Assembly: GCA_008921705.1 (NCBI GenBank)
Contig: VFFE01006710.1
Location: 248,069 to 312,068, forward strand
Reading direction: 5' to 3'
DNA from: Burhinus oedicnemus
Taxonomy: Eukaryota; Chordata; Aves; Charadriiformes; Burhinidae
Length of the DNA stretch: 64,000 nt
A program made the translations under genes and the position numbers. Positions 13,168-26,353 of this stretch are shown here, in pieces. Below the pieces are notes generated by a model. That model saw only the letters and a list, made by a program, of their open reading frames with translations, did no database searches and had not been told where the DNA came from. How positions within the stretch are numbered: position 1 is the stretch's first letter; each line of letters begins with the position of its first letter.

Positions 13168-14879
13168 TTTGTAGTGCCTCCACCCAGACGCACCTAGGGT
13201 TTGAGCTGAAGTGGGCCACTGAAGTCAGGCTGGAAAATCCTGTTCAGCTCATGGGTTCAGACTGAGACAGGTATTCAAGTCACTCACAGCTATCTACCCT
13301 ACTCCCCAGTGTCACCAGGCAAACTCCTCACTGTGCTGGGTATTGAACCAATACATAGAAAGATCTAACCACTAACACAGGAACTGGGAACTCAAGGGCC
13401 AGATACCAAACCAAGATTTTCCCAGGCCTGTGGTAGTGATTGCCAACCACATATATCTTCCTGCTTTAAAATATTATTCCCTTCCAAGCTAGAACACAGA
13501 TCAGAAATACAGAATACGCAGAGAAGGCTTCACCTTAAAACACAGTCTGGCAATCACTAATATAGGTGATGCAATGCACCGTCTACCTTAATCCAGATTA
13601 TGTGGAAGAGAATGTGTTCATTGTCAATGAGCTACACAAGCCTATAAATCCCCAGAGAAAGAGTGCTCTTTATTGCATGAGAAGATTAGCATGCCATAAA
13701 CCAGAAGGCACTCCTACTTTCAGCAGCTGAACATGTAAAACTAAGGACGGGTGTGGGAATCAGGAAAAGGCTCAGCAACATGAAAAGAACCAAGATTTTC
13801 ATGGGTTTCTAGTGAGTATGGAGATCTTTTTAAATGCTCTGTTAGAGCTCTCTGAGCAGTACTTTGTCTTCAGAAAATGTTTGGAAACTATATCTGAATG
13901 AAACCTCTTCTGGAGGTCTCAGATTGACTAGCTGAAATACTCCTCCTGCTCCAGTTAAAGACCTTCCCTCCAGTTGCCAAGCTTGATAATTCTGGAAGGA
14001 AAAGTTTCCATCTGAGTCCCTTGTGCCTGTTGAACTTTCAGAAGATCAGAGGATCAGAAGAGGAACAGGAAAGGATCTGGGAGGTTGCAGGCTTTTCAAG
14101 CATCCACATAAGTTAATGACACGTCAGGATGATTGGTTGGACGGGAGCCATTTGGCACCTCCATTCACATGATGGGGCAGCGGGCACAGCTCCAGGCTGC
14201 AACAGCAGTGGTCATCTTCTTGGGGGGCTTGTTGGCAGTTGGCACAGCCTTGGTCAGTGAATCACAGGTGGTGGCAACCAGCCGTGGCTGGCATGCGGAG
14301 CCACGGTGCAGGCAGGAAGCTCTGCCTGGCACAGCAAATACGCACTCTCGCCCTAGCTGCGGGCAGGCCAGAGGCAGAAGCCAGTGGCATGAGTCCTGCA
14401 CTTGATGTGTGAGATCAGACAGGTCCAGGCTTATGCAGGATCATATGCTGAACATGAGTCAACTGTGCGATGCTCTTGCAAGGAAGGTGTTCTTGGCTGT
14501 GTTTATAGGACTGTAATAGGTAAAATATGAGAGACAATTATGCCATGCTACTAATTGCCAGTGACTCCCCAGCTGTCCATTTTTGGGAATAGTACTTCAA
14601 GAAATAGTGAGCGTTTATGGGAGAGCCACCTAAGCAACAAAGATTTAAATAATATGTGATGTTATTCTGTGACAGAAAACTGAAGCTGTTTGGGTGCTTA
14701 ATCTATAAAAATAAGTGCTAAAAGGGGAGCTGAGGAAACAGCTATTTTCTATGAATAATAAGGCTTAGTTAGTTATTACCAATTATTACTTAATTACTTT
14801 CAAGATTCCTGGGGATAGAGTAAGATGGAAAAAAAACCCCCAGTATTATTTAAAGCTTTAGATGAAAAAAAAGAGTCAA
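13168..14879. other. Intergenic, nothing recognised
   Basis: Unique-looking sequence between two CR1 pieces, with a short G+C-rich pocket at about 14150-14400 that has open frames on both strands and no recognisable product. Confidence 0.5.
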
Positions 14880-15072
14880 ACTGTTAGGAAAAACTTTCTA
14901 ACTATAGACATAGTAAAGACCTAGAACAGGGTACCTACAGAGGATGTGGATTCTCTGAGAAGGTTACACAAATATTGGCCACACATAATCTGTTGATATT
15001 AATCCTCTCTTAATGCAAAGGTTTTCATGAGATGATCTTCTTAGGTCCCTCCCAAGCTGATTCTGTGACTTA
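14880..15072 (+). mobile_element. CR1 LINE, 3' fragment (plus)
   Basis: A diverged CR1 tail: GGAAAAACTTTCTAACTATAG (the region that in intact copies encodes the RKNFF motif), a damaged middle, then GAGATGATCTTCTTAGGTCCC, TCCCAAGCTGATTCTGTGA at the end. Internal small deletions make it old. Confidence 0.75.
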
Positions 15073-18000
15073 GTGCCTGCCAGACATCTGCTTTCTGTGC
15101 TTCCTGTTAAAAAATGTTTTCATTTGGTGGCTCTGGGCTCCTGAAAAGTGTGCTCCCACACAGTCTGTGAAGGCATGTTAGAGGTGCCCATCTAAATTTT
15201 CACATCCTGTGTACTAAGTATAGTGCAGCCTCTCACACAAACTGGTCACCAAAGGCAGTTAGGAACAAGGAAAAATAACACAATTTGAGCTCTCAGGGGT
15301 GCTCTGAAATCAAACTCATCAACATCAGTGAAATCTGCTGAGGCTGGGATGAAATTAGTAATGGTATAGTCAGAGTAGCATTTATATTATTTGCAGGAAA
15401 TAATATAAATGTGAACCCAGATATTGAATAAGGAGATTCAAAAGAAATATTGAATAACTTTTCATTCACTGTTAAAAAAGGGTAATCACAACATGCATGC
15501 ATTGGCCAACTGAATTAAAGTGCATTTCCTAAGTTAAAGTACACTTCCTAAGTTTTGAGGGCACTTTGAGGGCTTTAATTAGGCACACTACCATCATAAC
15601 ATGGCTTCTTGTCTCTAAGAATTTAACAGAACCTTATAACTACTCTAAAGTGGTTGGTGCATTAATTTCCAAAGAAGAGTGAGCTAAATAAAGTATGTGA
15701 CATGTACTAGCACATCCACAGACTTAAGAATGAAGATAGTCAAGGATTCAAAGGGATCTTTGGGGTAATCAAGTCAAGGCAACATCTCATATAGCTTCCT
15801 TCAGAAATTGTCTCCTCTTCTCATTTCCAGCCTGGCTAATTTCTATCCATTTGTATTTCTGCCAACACCATCCATTAGCTTAAGTAATTGCTTTTTCATC
15901 TTTGATACTTACCCTACTATTTAGAGAGTGCAATCTACGTTTTTTTCTCAGCTTTCATTTTGCTGGGCTACAAAACCCAGCTCTTTTAATGCCTTCCACT
16001 AGAGCAGATCCTTCTTTCCCCTGGTCTGTTTTGCACCTCTCATACTCAGTAAACTTCCCTAAGCGGGAGTGATGAGAAGTGCATGTGATGAGAAGTTCAT
16101 ATGATGTTTCAAAGGGGGTTTCCCTACTGCTCTGAGCAATGACAGTAATGCTTCCTTTTCTGTACTGGAAATATGGTCTCTGGTGCATTGTAGGAACATC
16201 TTCATCTTCTTTGTGGACACACCATAGGGACAGCTGTGTAGAATACTCCAGAAAGCTCTCCGTGAGGTAGTGCCAAAACTGAAAGCGATATTGCAGTAAC
16301 CACTCAAATTTCCACATGAAGTTCTGTGCGGCTTCTGTGAGTCAAGATCAATTGACCCTGCATTAAATATAAATATTGCATCTGCTAGTCTTCAGTCATA
16401 TGGCATCATCCTGCACAGCATCATCCCATAGCAATCAAGTGGGAATGCAATTACATCATGAACTGGTGGATATGCTGGTGTGTGGTTATTGTTGTATCGT
16501 ATGATCAGAAATTGCAGTTACTGAAAGTCCAGACCTTTGCCGTGCTCAGATCCTTGCGATATTCAGCAGCTGACCTTGCTGAACAGCTCTCTGAATTTAT
16601 AGGAATGCAGCTTTATGAGCTGAGATCATGAACAGATTTCCCATGGTTTATCCTTGTGCTGATTCAATCTCTTATTGTTTTCTATCACCAACTCTTCAGT
16701 GATACCCCAACTGCTTAGCAAAACTTGTCTAAAACGTTGTCATCTTTGACTATTATCCTTGATTATTTGAATTCACTGATTGGGGCTCTGACCCCAGCCC
16801 ACTGGCTGAGTTCCTGGCTTAACCTCAGACCTGCCTTATCACCAGACTTGTCTGGCAATCTGGGGTCCTGGTGGAGCCTAGATATTGTCCCTGGACCTGA
16901 CCTGCCCTGCTGTCACGCTGACTTCTGGCACCCCATCCCGTTCTCCATCCTGTCCCCCAACTCCTTCCATCAGTTAAGTATATCAGCAGTAGTATTTTTT
17001 AGTCACTTTGTTGGCTGTTCTTCTACCCTCTCATGTTTTCTTATCTGTTACAACCTCCTAATTTCTTCCTTTTTGGTACCAGGTATGAAGCTCATAAAAG
17101 CCCTCCCAGCTGTCTTCTATCTTAATTTAAACAGTTTCTTCAGAATTACCAGAGCCTTGGTCCCAAAGATGCATGACACGGGATCTCATGTAGCATGCAT
17201 GTATTTTTTTCAGGGTCTCCAGGTCTGACAAAATGAGTAAAATTGATCTTTGCCAGAGACATCAGCTAACAAATGCATCCTGAACGTAAGCTGTAAGGTT
17301 TCCATCAGGACAGGGAAAGAACTCGGCCATTGGTGAAATGGTGGAGACAGTGTCCACAGAAGAGTTAGTAACTTGGGAAGGAACTTGTGCTGGGAAGAAC
17401 AAGACGGACCAGAAACAGAAATTAAGACATTTGCCACAAAACTGAATTAAAGGTTTATAATGAAAGACAGAGACAAAATACATCAGAAACAAAATAGCTC
17501 TGTAGAAATAAAAGAGACAATTGGCTTCTGCTCTGAAAACAGGGATGCTGAGAAATGTTCCAAAACACTGAGTTGGAATGAGGCAATTCTGAGGTTTCCC
17601 AAAGCAGCTGCTGGCTTTACTGCATTTCAGTAATCTTTTTTTTCTAAAAAAACTTTTACAAGGTCCCAAAAGGCAACCACTGTCAGTAGATTTTAATTTG
17701 CCATATGTATTTTTTTGAGTTTAGAATTTGAAGAAGGTTGGAAACCACAGCACATACACCACATGAATGTTCACTTGTGTATATACATTCAGCGAGATGT
17801 TTTGTAGGTTATTAGATATTTTTTCTTAAGTTTAGAATTCCTAATAATTCAAATTTGAAAGCACTTATATACATTCTGTCAATGTAAATTGCTGTTCTAC
17901 AATAAGGCCCCACTTCACAAGCAGTCTCCTGTTTTAACTGATGATTTCAAAGATCTTTGTCATGAATTGGGGTGACTCTCCCTGGGGAAGCTTTTAATCT

Positions 18001-21000
18001 AGTTTAGATACTATTGCACTTGCCTAAATTAACTCATGCTTCCAGCCTGAAATGATCAGTGATAGCTTCTGATCTAAAAAACACTCGCATGTGGTTTCTT
18101 TAAACAATTACACACATACTGTTGATGCAAAAAAAACTTAGCAGAGGTTGAAAATGTTTCCACTCTGTTTCTGCAGGTGACTCAAAATTATTGATTGCTA
18201 GAACACCTGAATGGCAAAGCAGGCTGGGTATGAAGACGATGCCGTGAAGAAAGTACTAAAAATACATAGTTCAATTTTTTACAATTGCACTGCAACAGAT
18301 GTGATATTCATTTTTTTAGACTTCCTTTGAAACAATGCATCAAACAATGTTCCTGGACTGACTCCTACTTCAGGATGGAAGTTTTAGCCTTAGATACATT
18401 CAGAACTGGAAAAACTCCCTAAAAAATTGAAAAATACTATCAAGAATTTGTTTTGGATTCAGAGCGCAGAGATTTTCAAAGGAGCTCAGCCTGTTTGGGT
18501 GTATTTGCTCATTAGCCAAGCAAAACAGGAGCTGAGAGGCAATTCAGCTGTGGCCTATAAATATATGCTAGACCATACGCTAGTGGAAAAGGAAAGCTTC
18601 TCATGAATGTGTTTATGCTGGAAATTAGAAGGTTACTCTCCTCACATCAATGATGCTTTGGAACAACCTTTCACTGGAGGAATGAGGCAAAGCCATTTTA
18701 AGTTGTGGCTTGATTAGCTCCAAGGATGATCCCGTGGTTGTCTGTGACAAGAAATGATGGAGTGTGTGGGTCTATGGATGGGCTCCTTTGCAAAATGTGG
18801 CCTTACTTGTCACAGTGGGAACTTTGGAATGCTGAGTATTCCAGAAAACCTGGCTTTTACTAGGTGTCTGAAAGTGAGCAGAGGCCATTCATTAATATCC
18901 ATAGTCGGCAGAGCACTTCAAACCTCCTTTTCATGTGGCATTAACATGAGGCACCCGGAAGGTAAGAAGTAGGCACTTGATCATAGGCAACAGATTGATC
19001 TGATTAAAACAATGTTATGAAGAATTTTCTTTAAGAAAACACTCAGAAATTCAGCATGAACAATTACATGAATGATACCTTACTCAGACTTGCTATCAGT
19101 TATTATACTATCCCTTCCAATTATCAGTTCATTGCAGGATATATCCTTCATGTTGCACAGTCTTCCACAAGCCACGCTGATATTCTAAGTGCAGGCTAGG
19201 AGTTGGCATGACCAGACATTTCAGAGAGAATGACAGTAATTATGGCAACCTCAGAGATGGGTGGCACCATCTTGCCCAAGGGCACACCAAGGCTAACCCC
19301 CATTGCCTAGAGGTTGGATCCTGCCCAGGAGGAGCACTTAGGGTGACTTAGGGTGGAAAACAATGTTGGACTGCAGGGTGTAGAGTAGGTATAACTGCAA
19401 CAAGACAAAAAGGAGCTGAGCTTTGCTTTGCTTGCTTTTCTTACGTCGTAAAACTAAAAGAAGTTGGTTAAACAACAGCCTGATGACTTCTTTTCCTACA
19501 GCCTTTCTTGTCTCTCTGCTTCTTTGGTTTTTTTATTTGACTTACAGACATCTCAGTGGTCATGATCACAGATTCGGTTTTGGGTATCTGTTCAGAAGTT
19601 GTTACAATTGGGGAGCTAAATAAGACAGGACCTTATTCAGAGCATTACAATGCATCATTGTATTTCTTCCTTCATGAGATGCTTTTGATTAGCTGCCTGA
19701 AATACAGGTTTCACAAGGAACTCCTGTGGCGCAGAAGTTTGTCTGGCAAAACAAATTGAGGAGAAATGGCCCAATTAAGAAACCCATTGTACTTTTCCAT
19801 TTCTAATGGCAAACTCCTCTGCTACAATCTATGTCCTGTAGGAAGAGTTTGCAAACATAGAAAGGGTCCTCATTATTTTTGAACTGACAAGCAGTGCAAC
19901 TCATGCATTCATCTCTGTTTGGCAGTCCCCAGAACCAAACGCTGCAGAGGGAAAGGAGAAGCGTTGCGTAAAGCCTTCAACAAAAGCACACCTCATCCTC
20001 AGTTTCTTCAGTTAACAGCCAGCTTTCAGCTGACATGGACATGCCTACTAATATAACTGAAAGCATTAGGTACATTATTGTTCCACGTAGCAAAACAGAA
20101 TGATATCCAGATGAGTCAACAACGAGTACATGCCCCACTGTGGCTCAACAAAAGCTTTAAATTTCTCAGTTTGATCTAAAACAAAAAGGCTGACAGTATT
20201 TCAGGGAATATTCCCCCAAGAATCCACTTTCTCAATTAAAGCTCATAAGCAACAGGGAAACAGGCACAGAGCTTGCTCAAAACATCAGCTCTGAATATTT
20301 GCTCATGTCTCTGCTAGCAGTTTCCTCTAACAGGAATGTTTTCCAGGATCCTGCCATTTAAATGTCTCCTGCTGGCAGCCAGCTTAAACCCCCAGGCCTT
20401 CGATCCATGAGTACAGTACTGAAGTCCTTCTACTCCTTCAGGTTCTCAGCTGAGAACTCTCCAAAAGAGAGGATACGCCTATATGGCAATAAAACAGTTT
20501 TTCCAGTTAAACCATTTCAGCCACCAAAATCTGCCTGTCCCAAATGTACATACAAAAATTCTCAGCAAGGCAAATTCTCTCCTTTGACGAGCAAACAGCT
20601 GATCAAGACAAACAGGTCAGCAGCTAGCTAAGCAACACCTAGGGCCACTGCCCAGATGATTTACTGGCCTTTGAAGAATGTATTTCCTTCAAATAAGCTT
20701 TATTGTTAAAAGGGAGAGAAAGAAGATGCAGTGAACTTCTTACCTATAAGAACATTCAACCTTTATAAGCATTCTTACTCAATGTTTTCTGGGTAGGACT
20801 TTTCCAGATTGCGTATAGTACTTCAACACGATCACTTGTGCTTTTTATTGCATGAACACTTAGTATGTAACACAAAAGAGCAATTGAAAGCAACTGTTTT
20901 ATTTCCCCTACATGATTCATTCGTATTGCCTTCATCGTATCCCATTACTAAAGCAGCAAATTCCTACTTGTCTGTAGGAGTCGATAGTGCCACCTTCTCT

Positions 21001-21719
21001 CCTTTCTCCTCCAGAAATTTAACTACACAGAAGGTTGATCTAATGACTTACTGCTACTGAAAACCTTAACATTTGCTCCCTAACCCACAGCTGGATGACC
21101 CACCCGTTCTTTTTGCAGTAGCTCTGGCCCCCATGAAGCTTTCCTCAAGCCAATTTGACTCACTAAACCCACAGAAAACTCCCTCCTCCATTTTTAAGTT
21201 TGTTTTCTCCTGTTTTATTGGATTAAATCAGCTCATAGGAGTTGGCCAAGCAGCAGAAACTGCAGAAAGCCAGCAGCTTTCTGGGCAGAAATAGAATTTC
21301 TGATTTCCATCAGCAGCGAGCTGATAACTTGGCTCACTGCATCTTGAGAAAACATACTGAGCCATCAGAACAATCCTGTGAACATGCCTCATCTACACAG
21401 TTTAAAACCAGATTAGCTTAACTCGTACTGAAGGTTCTTTAATCCACATTGACTTTGCACATGAAGAGACTTCATACCCTCAGTTTTGCAAGCTCATCTG
21501 TTATGGCAGCATCCTTCAAAAGTGGCAAGATCTTAAAACAGCCACAAGCATTGTTGCAGCGATCATCGAACTGAAGCCCAGGAATACGCAAAGCTATTGC
21601 TGAAGAAAGAATGCAAGCAACGACTGATGTAGTGATTGTAATGCAAGGCTGAATGCAGAGAAAAACAGAAGACACCAGATTTAGCAAGCAGAGGTAGGAG
21701 TGGTTTCCACGCAAAGAAC
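15073..21719. other. Intergenic, nothing recognised
   Basis: About 6.6 kb, mostly AT-rich, leading up to the distal end of the BAG5 3' UTR. A C-rich pocket at about 16780-16960 lies inside a 167-residue frame without a known domain. Small local duplications occur, for example TGATGAGAAGT twice at 16069-16096. Confidence 0.5.
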
Positions 21720-24700
21720 TTTATTGTCATAAATACAGCAGTGAAAAAGCAAACTTTTAAAGGAGAAAAAAAGAGCGCTTTATGTCTGTATGTTTAATAA
21801 AAACACTTTCTCTAAGACAAAAATAATTTACATTCTGATAACTCACATTCAAAAATAAATAGAGAAAGGCAGCAGGGCATAACATTCAAATGAATACCTA
21901 GTAAAATGTAGTAATGTATTTTTATTAATAATCAAGAATATAACACTGCAATATTTAATCTTGAATTTGTATATACAAATGCCATATCCCACACAGCAAT
22001 AAATCAAGACATATACACCATAAGGAACATGGACACTAACTTCTGTTAAACTAAAGTAGGAATCATACTTAACAAAAATCTCCTCCAAACTGGTAATATA
22101 GGAAAACCACTTTGAGTGGTAAACAACAAAAATAAACACTGAAATAACTAAAGAAAACTAGTTTAAAAAGAAATACAATTAACAAATAAGAGTAACGATG
22201 TAAAATTACCTCTCCCCCAAATATCCAATCATTTATTTTGCTCTAAGATAGATTACACAGCACACAGGAAAGTTATTATATTTCAGTATAGTACTAAAAT
22301 GCAAGCTTTTGCAATTTGGTCCATCTACATTTTGCTGATTATTTTAGCCTGCCGTATCAGAAAGAAAAGTTGTGTCCCCCTCAATCTTTGGATATAAAAA
22401 ACAGAGAAATTACATTCATCAGTACAAAAGCAAGATTTTGAGAAATGTGTGCATTATTTTTTGGTGAAGCATATTTAGTTTATTACTTTTGGTCATGCAA
22501 AAACTGTGAATTAATCCCATTCCAGATGAGGATTTTACCATAAAATTTAAATAGTCAATTTATTAGATTAGAGAACACTAGGAAAAAGCTTAATCCACTT
22601 AATATCTTGCTACTGAACTCTACTCAGCTAGTCAAAATTGCACTAACCTTACACATTTGCCTCCTTAGAGAAGCAGGTGTAACAATTCTTTCAAAAAAGC
22701 TAAAAGACATACAAATTTAAAATGGAACAGATCTGAAAACTATACTTAATCATTTTTACGTAAGAGGTTCAAACATTTACAAAGCTACACATAACCTCCA
22801 AAGAACATGGAAACTAAATCATTAAACAAACTACAAGTAACCACTGCAGACCTGACAGTAATACTACAGAAAAATGAATATCATTATGCTATCAAATTCC
22901 TCTATTTCCTAAAAATGTAAGTGCAAATCAGAAGTTGCAGTTCAAATGTGTAGAAAGCTTGAAATGAGTAAAAAAATTCGGGTGTATAACTACTAATATT
23001 CTGCGTCAGCCACATAATTTATATAGATTGGAATTTTAACTATTGGAAATTATTTTTTTGAGGTAAGGAGAGATAAATTCAATGGGGTTGTCTCTCTGAA
23101 GGAGCAGAGAGAATCCTCCAACAAACATTCTATCATTGCCAAATTGTGCCCTGGGCACTGTACTCAATTCAAAAAATACATCGTTTTTGGCAACTAAATT
23201 TGCAAAGCAATCACCTGTACAATCACAAACAAAATATATTCATACTCTGAAGTTACACAGTCTTTCATCAACATCTCGAAGTATGTTATGGAGCAAACAT
23301 ATTCTCTCCTTCTTGTAGCAACAGGCACAGACGACCTGCCCAAAGTCCCGCATCTCCACATTAATGCATTCGTTTTTAAGCAGAATCCCTGTTTCCCAAA
23401 TCTGATACTCACTCTCAAGATGCTATAGAACAATTGTCACCTATTGTATTATGTTAATTTGACATATATTATAGTAGAATTATATATATGTGACAAATCC
23501 AGTTTGCAAAGATTACAAATGTATCAAGCTGCCAGTAAACAGTTCCTATATCTACATATGACGGTGCAAGTTAGTGGTGTCATAAAGGCACTTGTCTCTC
23601 ACAGACAGTATTGTCTTCTCTAATCAGTCAAAAATAGATCTAAAAATATTTATTTTAACATCCGAAATGGTTTTTACTCCTTAAAGTGGTGCAAATCATC
23701 ATCTACAGAACAATAATTCATTAATTCAACATGAAAGAGCTGTGCAAAGTATCCATAATTAAATATATCTTTATAATTAATTCATTTTAATGCCATGCTC
23801 TCAAAAAAATGTCAAAAAACATGCTACAGTAGAAATGTGATTGGCACTAGCAGCCACAAATAAAAAGGCAGGTGCATACAATAGTACAAGCAAGCTTATT
23901 TACGATGTTACTAAAACAATAAAGTGATGAGTTGCAAGGAGAGACATTTGCCACAAGCCTTTTCCAAGACATGCCTGAAGCCACATCTGACCAGTATGAA
24001 ATATATAATACGCATTTACATCATTAGGGACATCTTTATAGCTAGCTACCTACTTTTACAAAAATAATTCCAAAATGCTCGTTCACTTCAAAGTGAATTC
24101 TGTTTCTGTTTTCACCAAATGTGAAACGACAAGCCAAAACCAGATCCAACAGCAGAGTTTAAAAAGACACCTAAGCAGCCACTAGATAAAGTTCAGTGCA
24201 GTTTTCCGGTGTTTATGGATGGCAGTGTGAAATCCTTGAAATACCATTTATCTGGTCAATATACAGATGTTCCCCTCCAAGTCTCAGTACCTTAAAGCAG
24301 TAATTTGAAAGAGTTTCCACCAACAGAAGACCTGTTTTTACAAATCGCAGGACTCAGGTATTACAAAAAATAGACATAATTGGCTTGCCTATGTAAATAC
24401 TAATTTGCAGTTGGCATTATACTGAAATCTAAACACCCAGGAAGGTGTGATGGATGGAATAAATCAACCCAAAAGCCAGCAGGTTTTTTTGCACTTTATA
24501 CTTTCTGTTGTAACAGCACATTAAGAGCATATCCAGACTGCTGTGAAGTTGCTGGATGGAGCCTCAAGCTTGAGTACTAATTTTCATGTCCAGTCTTCTT
24601 TAAATAGTTTTGCCAGTACTGCGCCATAAGGAAGTTTCTGCATCTTTGAAAAATCTGCATTCACTGAACATTGCACAAGGTATTAAAACAAAAACAGAAA

Positions 24701-24972
24701 AAAAGAAGCCATTTGATCAAGTATTAAGCTATTCCTTCAGAGAATCACACTTCTCTGCTTATAGCAAAGACCAGAATCACTGATGGTGTACTGACAGTTG
24801 CCATGGCAAGTGGGTGACTGCGTGGGATAGCAGACATATAGCCAAGTCAACTGCTTATGCAATCTCTGTGATTTAAGCAAGCACAGAACACACCACTTTT
24901 ATTATGTGCTGCCAATGATCTGCATAAAGTGCCAAAGGAAAAAACATTCTTCTATGTTAGGCCATGGCTGTT
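21720..24972 (-). other. BAG5: BAG5 3' UTR (inferred)
   Basis: Downstream of the BAG5 stop the minus strand runs through about 3.25 kb of AT-rich sequence with no repeat insertion and no coding frame I recognise. AATAAA polyadenylation signals read on the minus strand at 24903-24898, 23654-23649 and 21725-21720. The last is followed by GT-rich sequence, as expected past a cleavage site. Mammalian BAG5 mRNAs carry a 3' UTR of roughly this size (from memory), which is why I extend the UTR to the distal signal. Several alternative 3' ends are possible. The extent is inferred, not seen. Confidence 0.5.
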
Positions 24973-26325
24973 TCAGTATTCCCATTCATCTGTTTTCATG
25001 TCCAGATAGTAAAGAATATTCTGCGCGAGCTTTACCGCTTGCTTTCTGGCAGCCTTACACCGCTCGTCGCCTTGTGGGTCAACAGCATCAAGTGCTAGAA
25101 GTTGTTTCGTAAGAAGTTCTTCCAATCTCATGTAATTTTTATCCGTTCTGTTTCCATCAAAGGAAATCACCTCCTGCTGAATTTGAGACAAGTTTCCAAG
25201 AACAGTCCAAACTGCTTTATGAGACTGATGTTCGGCAGCAGTTTGCTCAGGATACATTTGCCTTTTTTCAAGTGCTTCCTTCAAATCAATATACGTTATA
25301 AGAGTTTGAACTTCTATTACTGCTCTTCTCCTGGCTTCTCTAATACAGGGATTTTTTCCTAAGCTCACCTCATCTAAGTGGGCAATTAATCCCTGCAATT
25401 CTGCTTTGGATCCCAAATACAAATCAGAAGCATTCTCTGTTTTTAAAAGTAAAGAATTAACTTCCTTCATTTTCTTACGGATCTCTTCTATTTTTAGAAT
25501 GGATTGATTTTGTGCCAAATCATAAGCGTGAGTAGAATTTGCTTCTTCTTCCAAGTCCAGGTATTTCTGCAATTTATTGATCTCTTCCACTACTTCCTTT
25601 CTGTAATTTCTTATTTCCGTGTGACCACAGACATCTAAAGCATCCAAATCAGCAATGAGGCCTGTAAGCACACAGGATAGATGCCTGCAGGTATCATTAC
25701 TACTCACTCCCATGAGAAGCGCAATAAGGGTTCCTCTTGCTTTGTTCACATCACACATTACAGAGTTAATTTTAGAGACAGAAGGATGTGCATCATTAGA
25801 GAGTGGCAGTGACAGCTGTTGCTTTACACAGCTTTCTATAATCTCCTGAACAGCGCATACTTTTGTCAGAGTGCGGTATCTTGCTTTGCGTAAAGAAACT
25901 TTCCCTCCAGTTTTCACCTGGGTAAGCCTCAATACAATGTCCTGAATACCTTCCTCAAATTCGTCGCTTATACAGTTACCTCCTTTGTAAAAAGGTGTAA
26001 TCTCACGTTCCACAAGTGACTGTGCCTCCTTGAATATAGCCTCTATTTCCAGCCTGCGCGGATGGTTTGCATTTTGTTCCAGCTCCTTAAGCAGCCTCTC
26101 CGTTTCCTGAGCAGCTCGCTTTCTGGCTTGCTGAATATCCCCCTTTCCTTCTGTGTCTACAGAGTCTATTTCAAAAAGCTGTTTAGTAAGACTCCTTTCT
26201 AATTTCTTGTAATCTCGATCGGTAGACAGACCACTGAAGACAACCACTTGCTGTTCTATTTCTTTGACTTCTTTCTGTATTTCATGCAACCGTTTTATGG
26301 ATGGGTGTTGGTTACCCATATCCAT
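24973..26325 (-). CDS. BAG5: BAG5, BAG-family co-chaperone (single coding exon)
   Basis: BAG5 binds the HSP70 ATPase domain through BAG domains and modulates nucleotide exchange; in mammals it also restrains parkin. Seen here: an uninterrupted 450-residue reading frame ending in TGA. It has five related three-helix segments, at about residues 9-86, 95-167, 182-260, 275-350 and 365-442. The internal repeat shows in the paired motifs [12 protein letters not shown] (residues 47-58) and [12 protein letters not shown] (405-416), each followed by a basic ARK helix. Human BAG5 is 447 residues, so the length fits. I chose the start at MDMGNQHPS because it matches the known N-terminus and lies 28 bases inside a good splice acceptor at 26354-26355. 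An in-frame ATG 32 codons further upstream (26421) may serve a longer isoform. Neighbour COA8 is divergent. Identification is very secure. Confidence 0.97.
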   Translation of the reverse strand: MDMGNQHPSIKRLHEIQKEVKEIEQQVVVFSGLSTDRDYKKLERSLTKQLFEIDSVDTEGKGDIQQARKRAAQETERLLKELEQNANHPRRLEIEAIFKEAQSLVEREITPFYKGGNCISDEFEEGIQDIVLRLTQVKTGGKVSLRKARYRTLTKVCAVQEIIESCVKQQLSLPLSNDAHPSVSKINSVMCDVNKARGTLIALLMGVSSNDTCRHLSCVLTGLIADLDALDVCGHTEIRNYRKEVVEEINKLQKYLDLEEEANSTHAYDLAQNQSILKIEEIRKKMKEVNSLLLKTENASDLYLGSKAELQGLIAHLDEVSLGKNPCIREARRRAVIEVQTLITYIDLKEALEKRQMYPEQTAAEHQSHKAVWTVLGNLSQIQQEVISFDGNRTDKNYMRLEELLTKQLLALDAVDPQGDERCKAARKQAVKLAQNILYYLDMKTDEWEY

Positions 26326-26353
26326 TCTCTTCTTGTGTCCAGTTTCACAGGAA
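26326..26353 (-). other. BAG5: BAG5 5' UTR part of the coding exon, with splice acceptor
   Basis: On the minus strand a pyrimidine-rich tract (TCTTACTTTCCTTGTAG) ends in AG at 26355-26354, so the coding exon probably begins at 26353, 28 bases before the BAG5 ATG. This implies at least one upstream non-coding exon. A donor-like sequence (CAGCGG followed by GTGAGG) reads on the minus strand at 27002 inside the CpG island and would give an intron of about 650 bases. Another donor-like site lies near 26584. The acceptor is seen directly; which donor is used is inference. Confidence 0.6.

Noticed and set aside
15955..16317. 120-residue minus-strand frame
   Set aside because: Contains no family motif, and a second frame on the same strand over the same bases is also open; likely chance.
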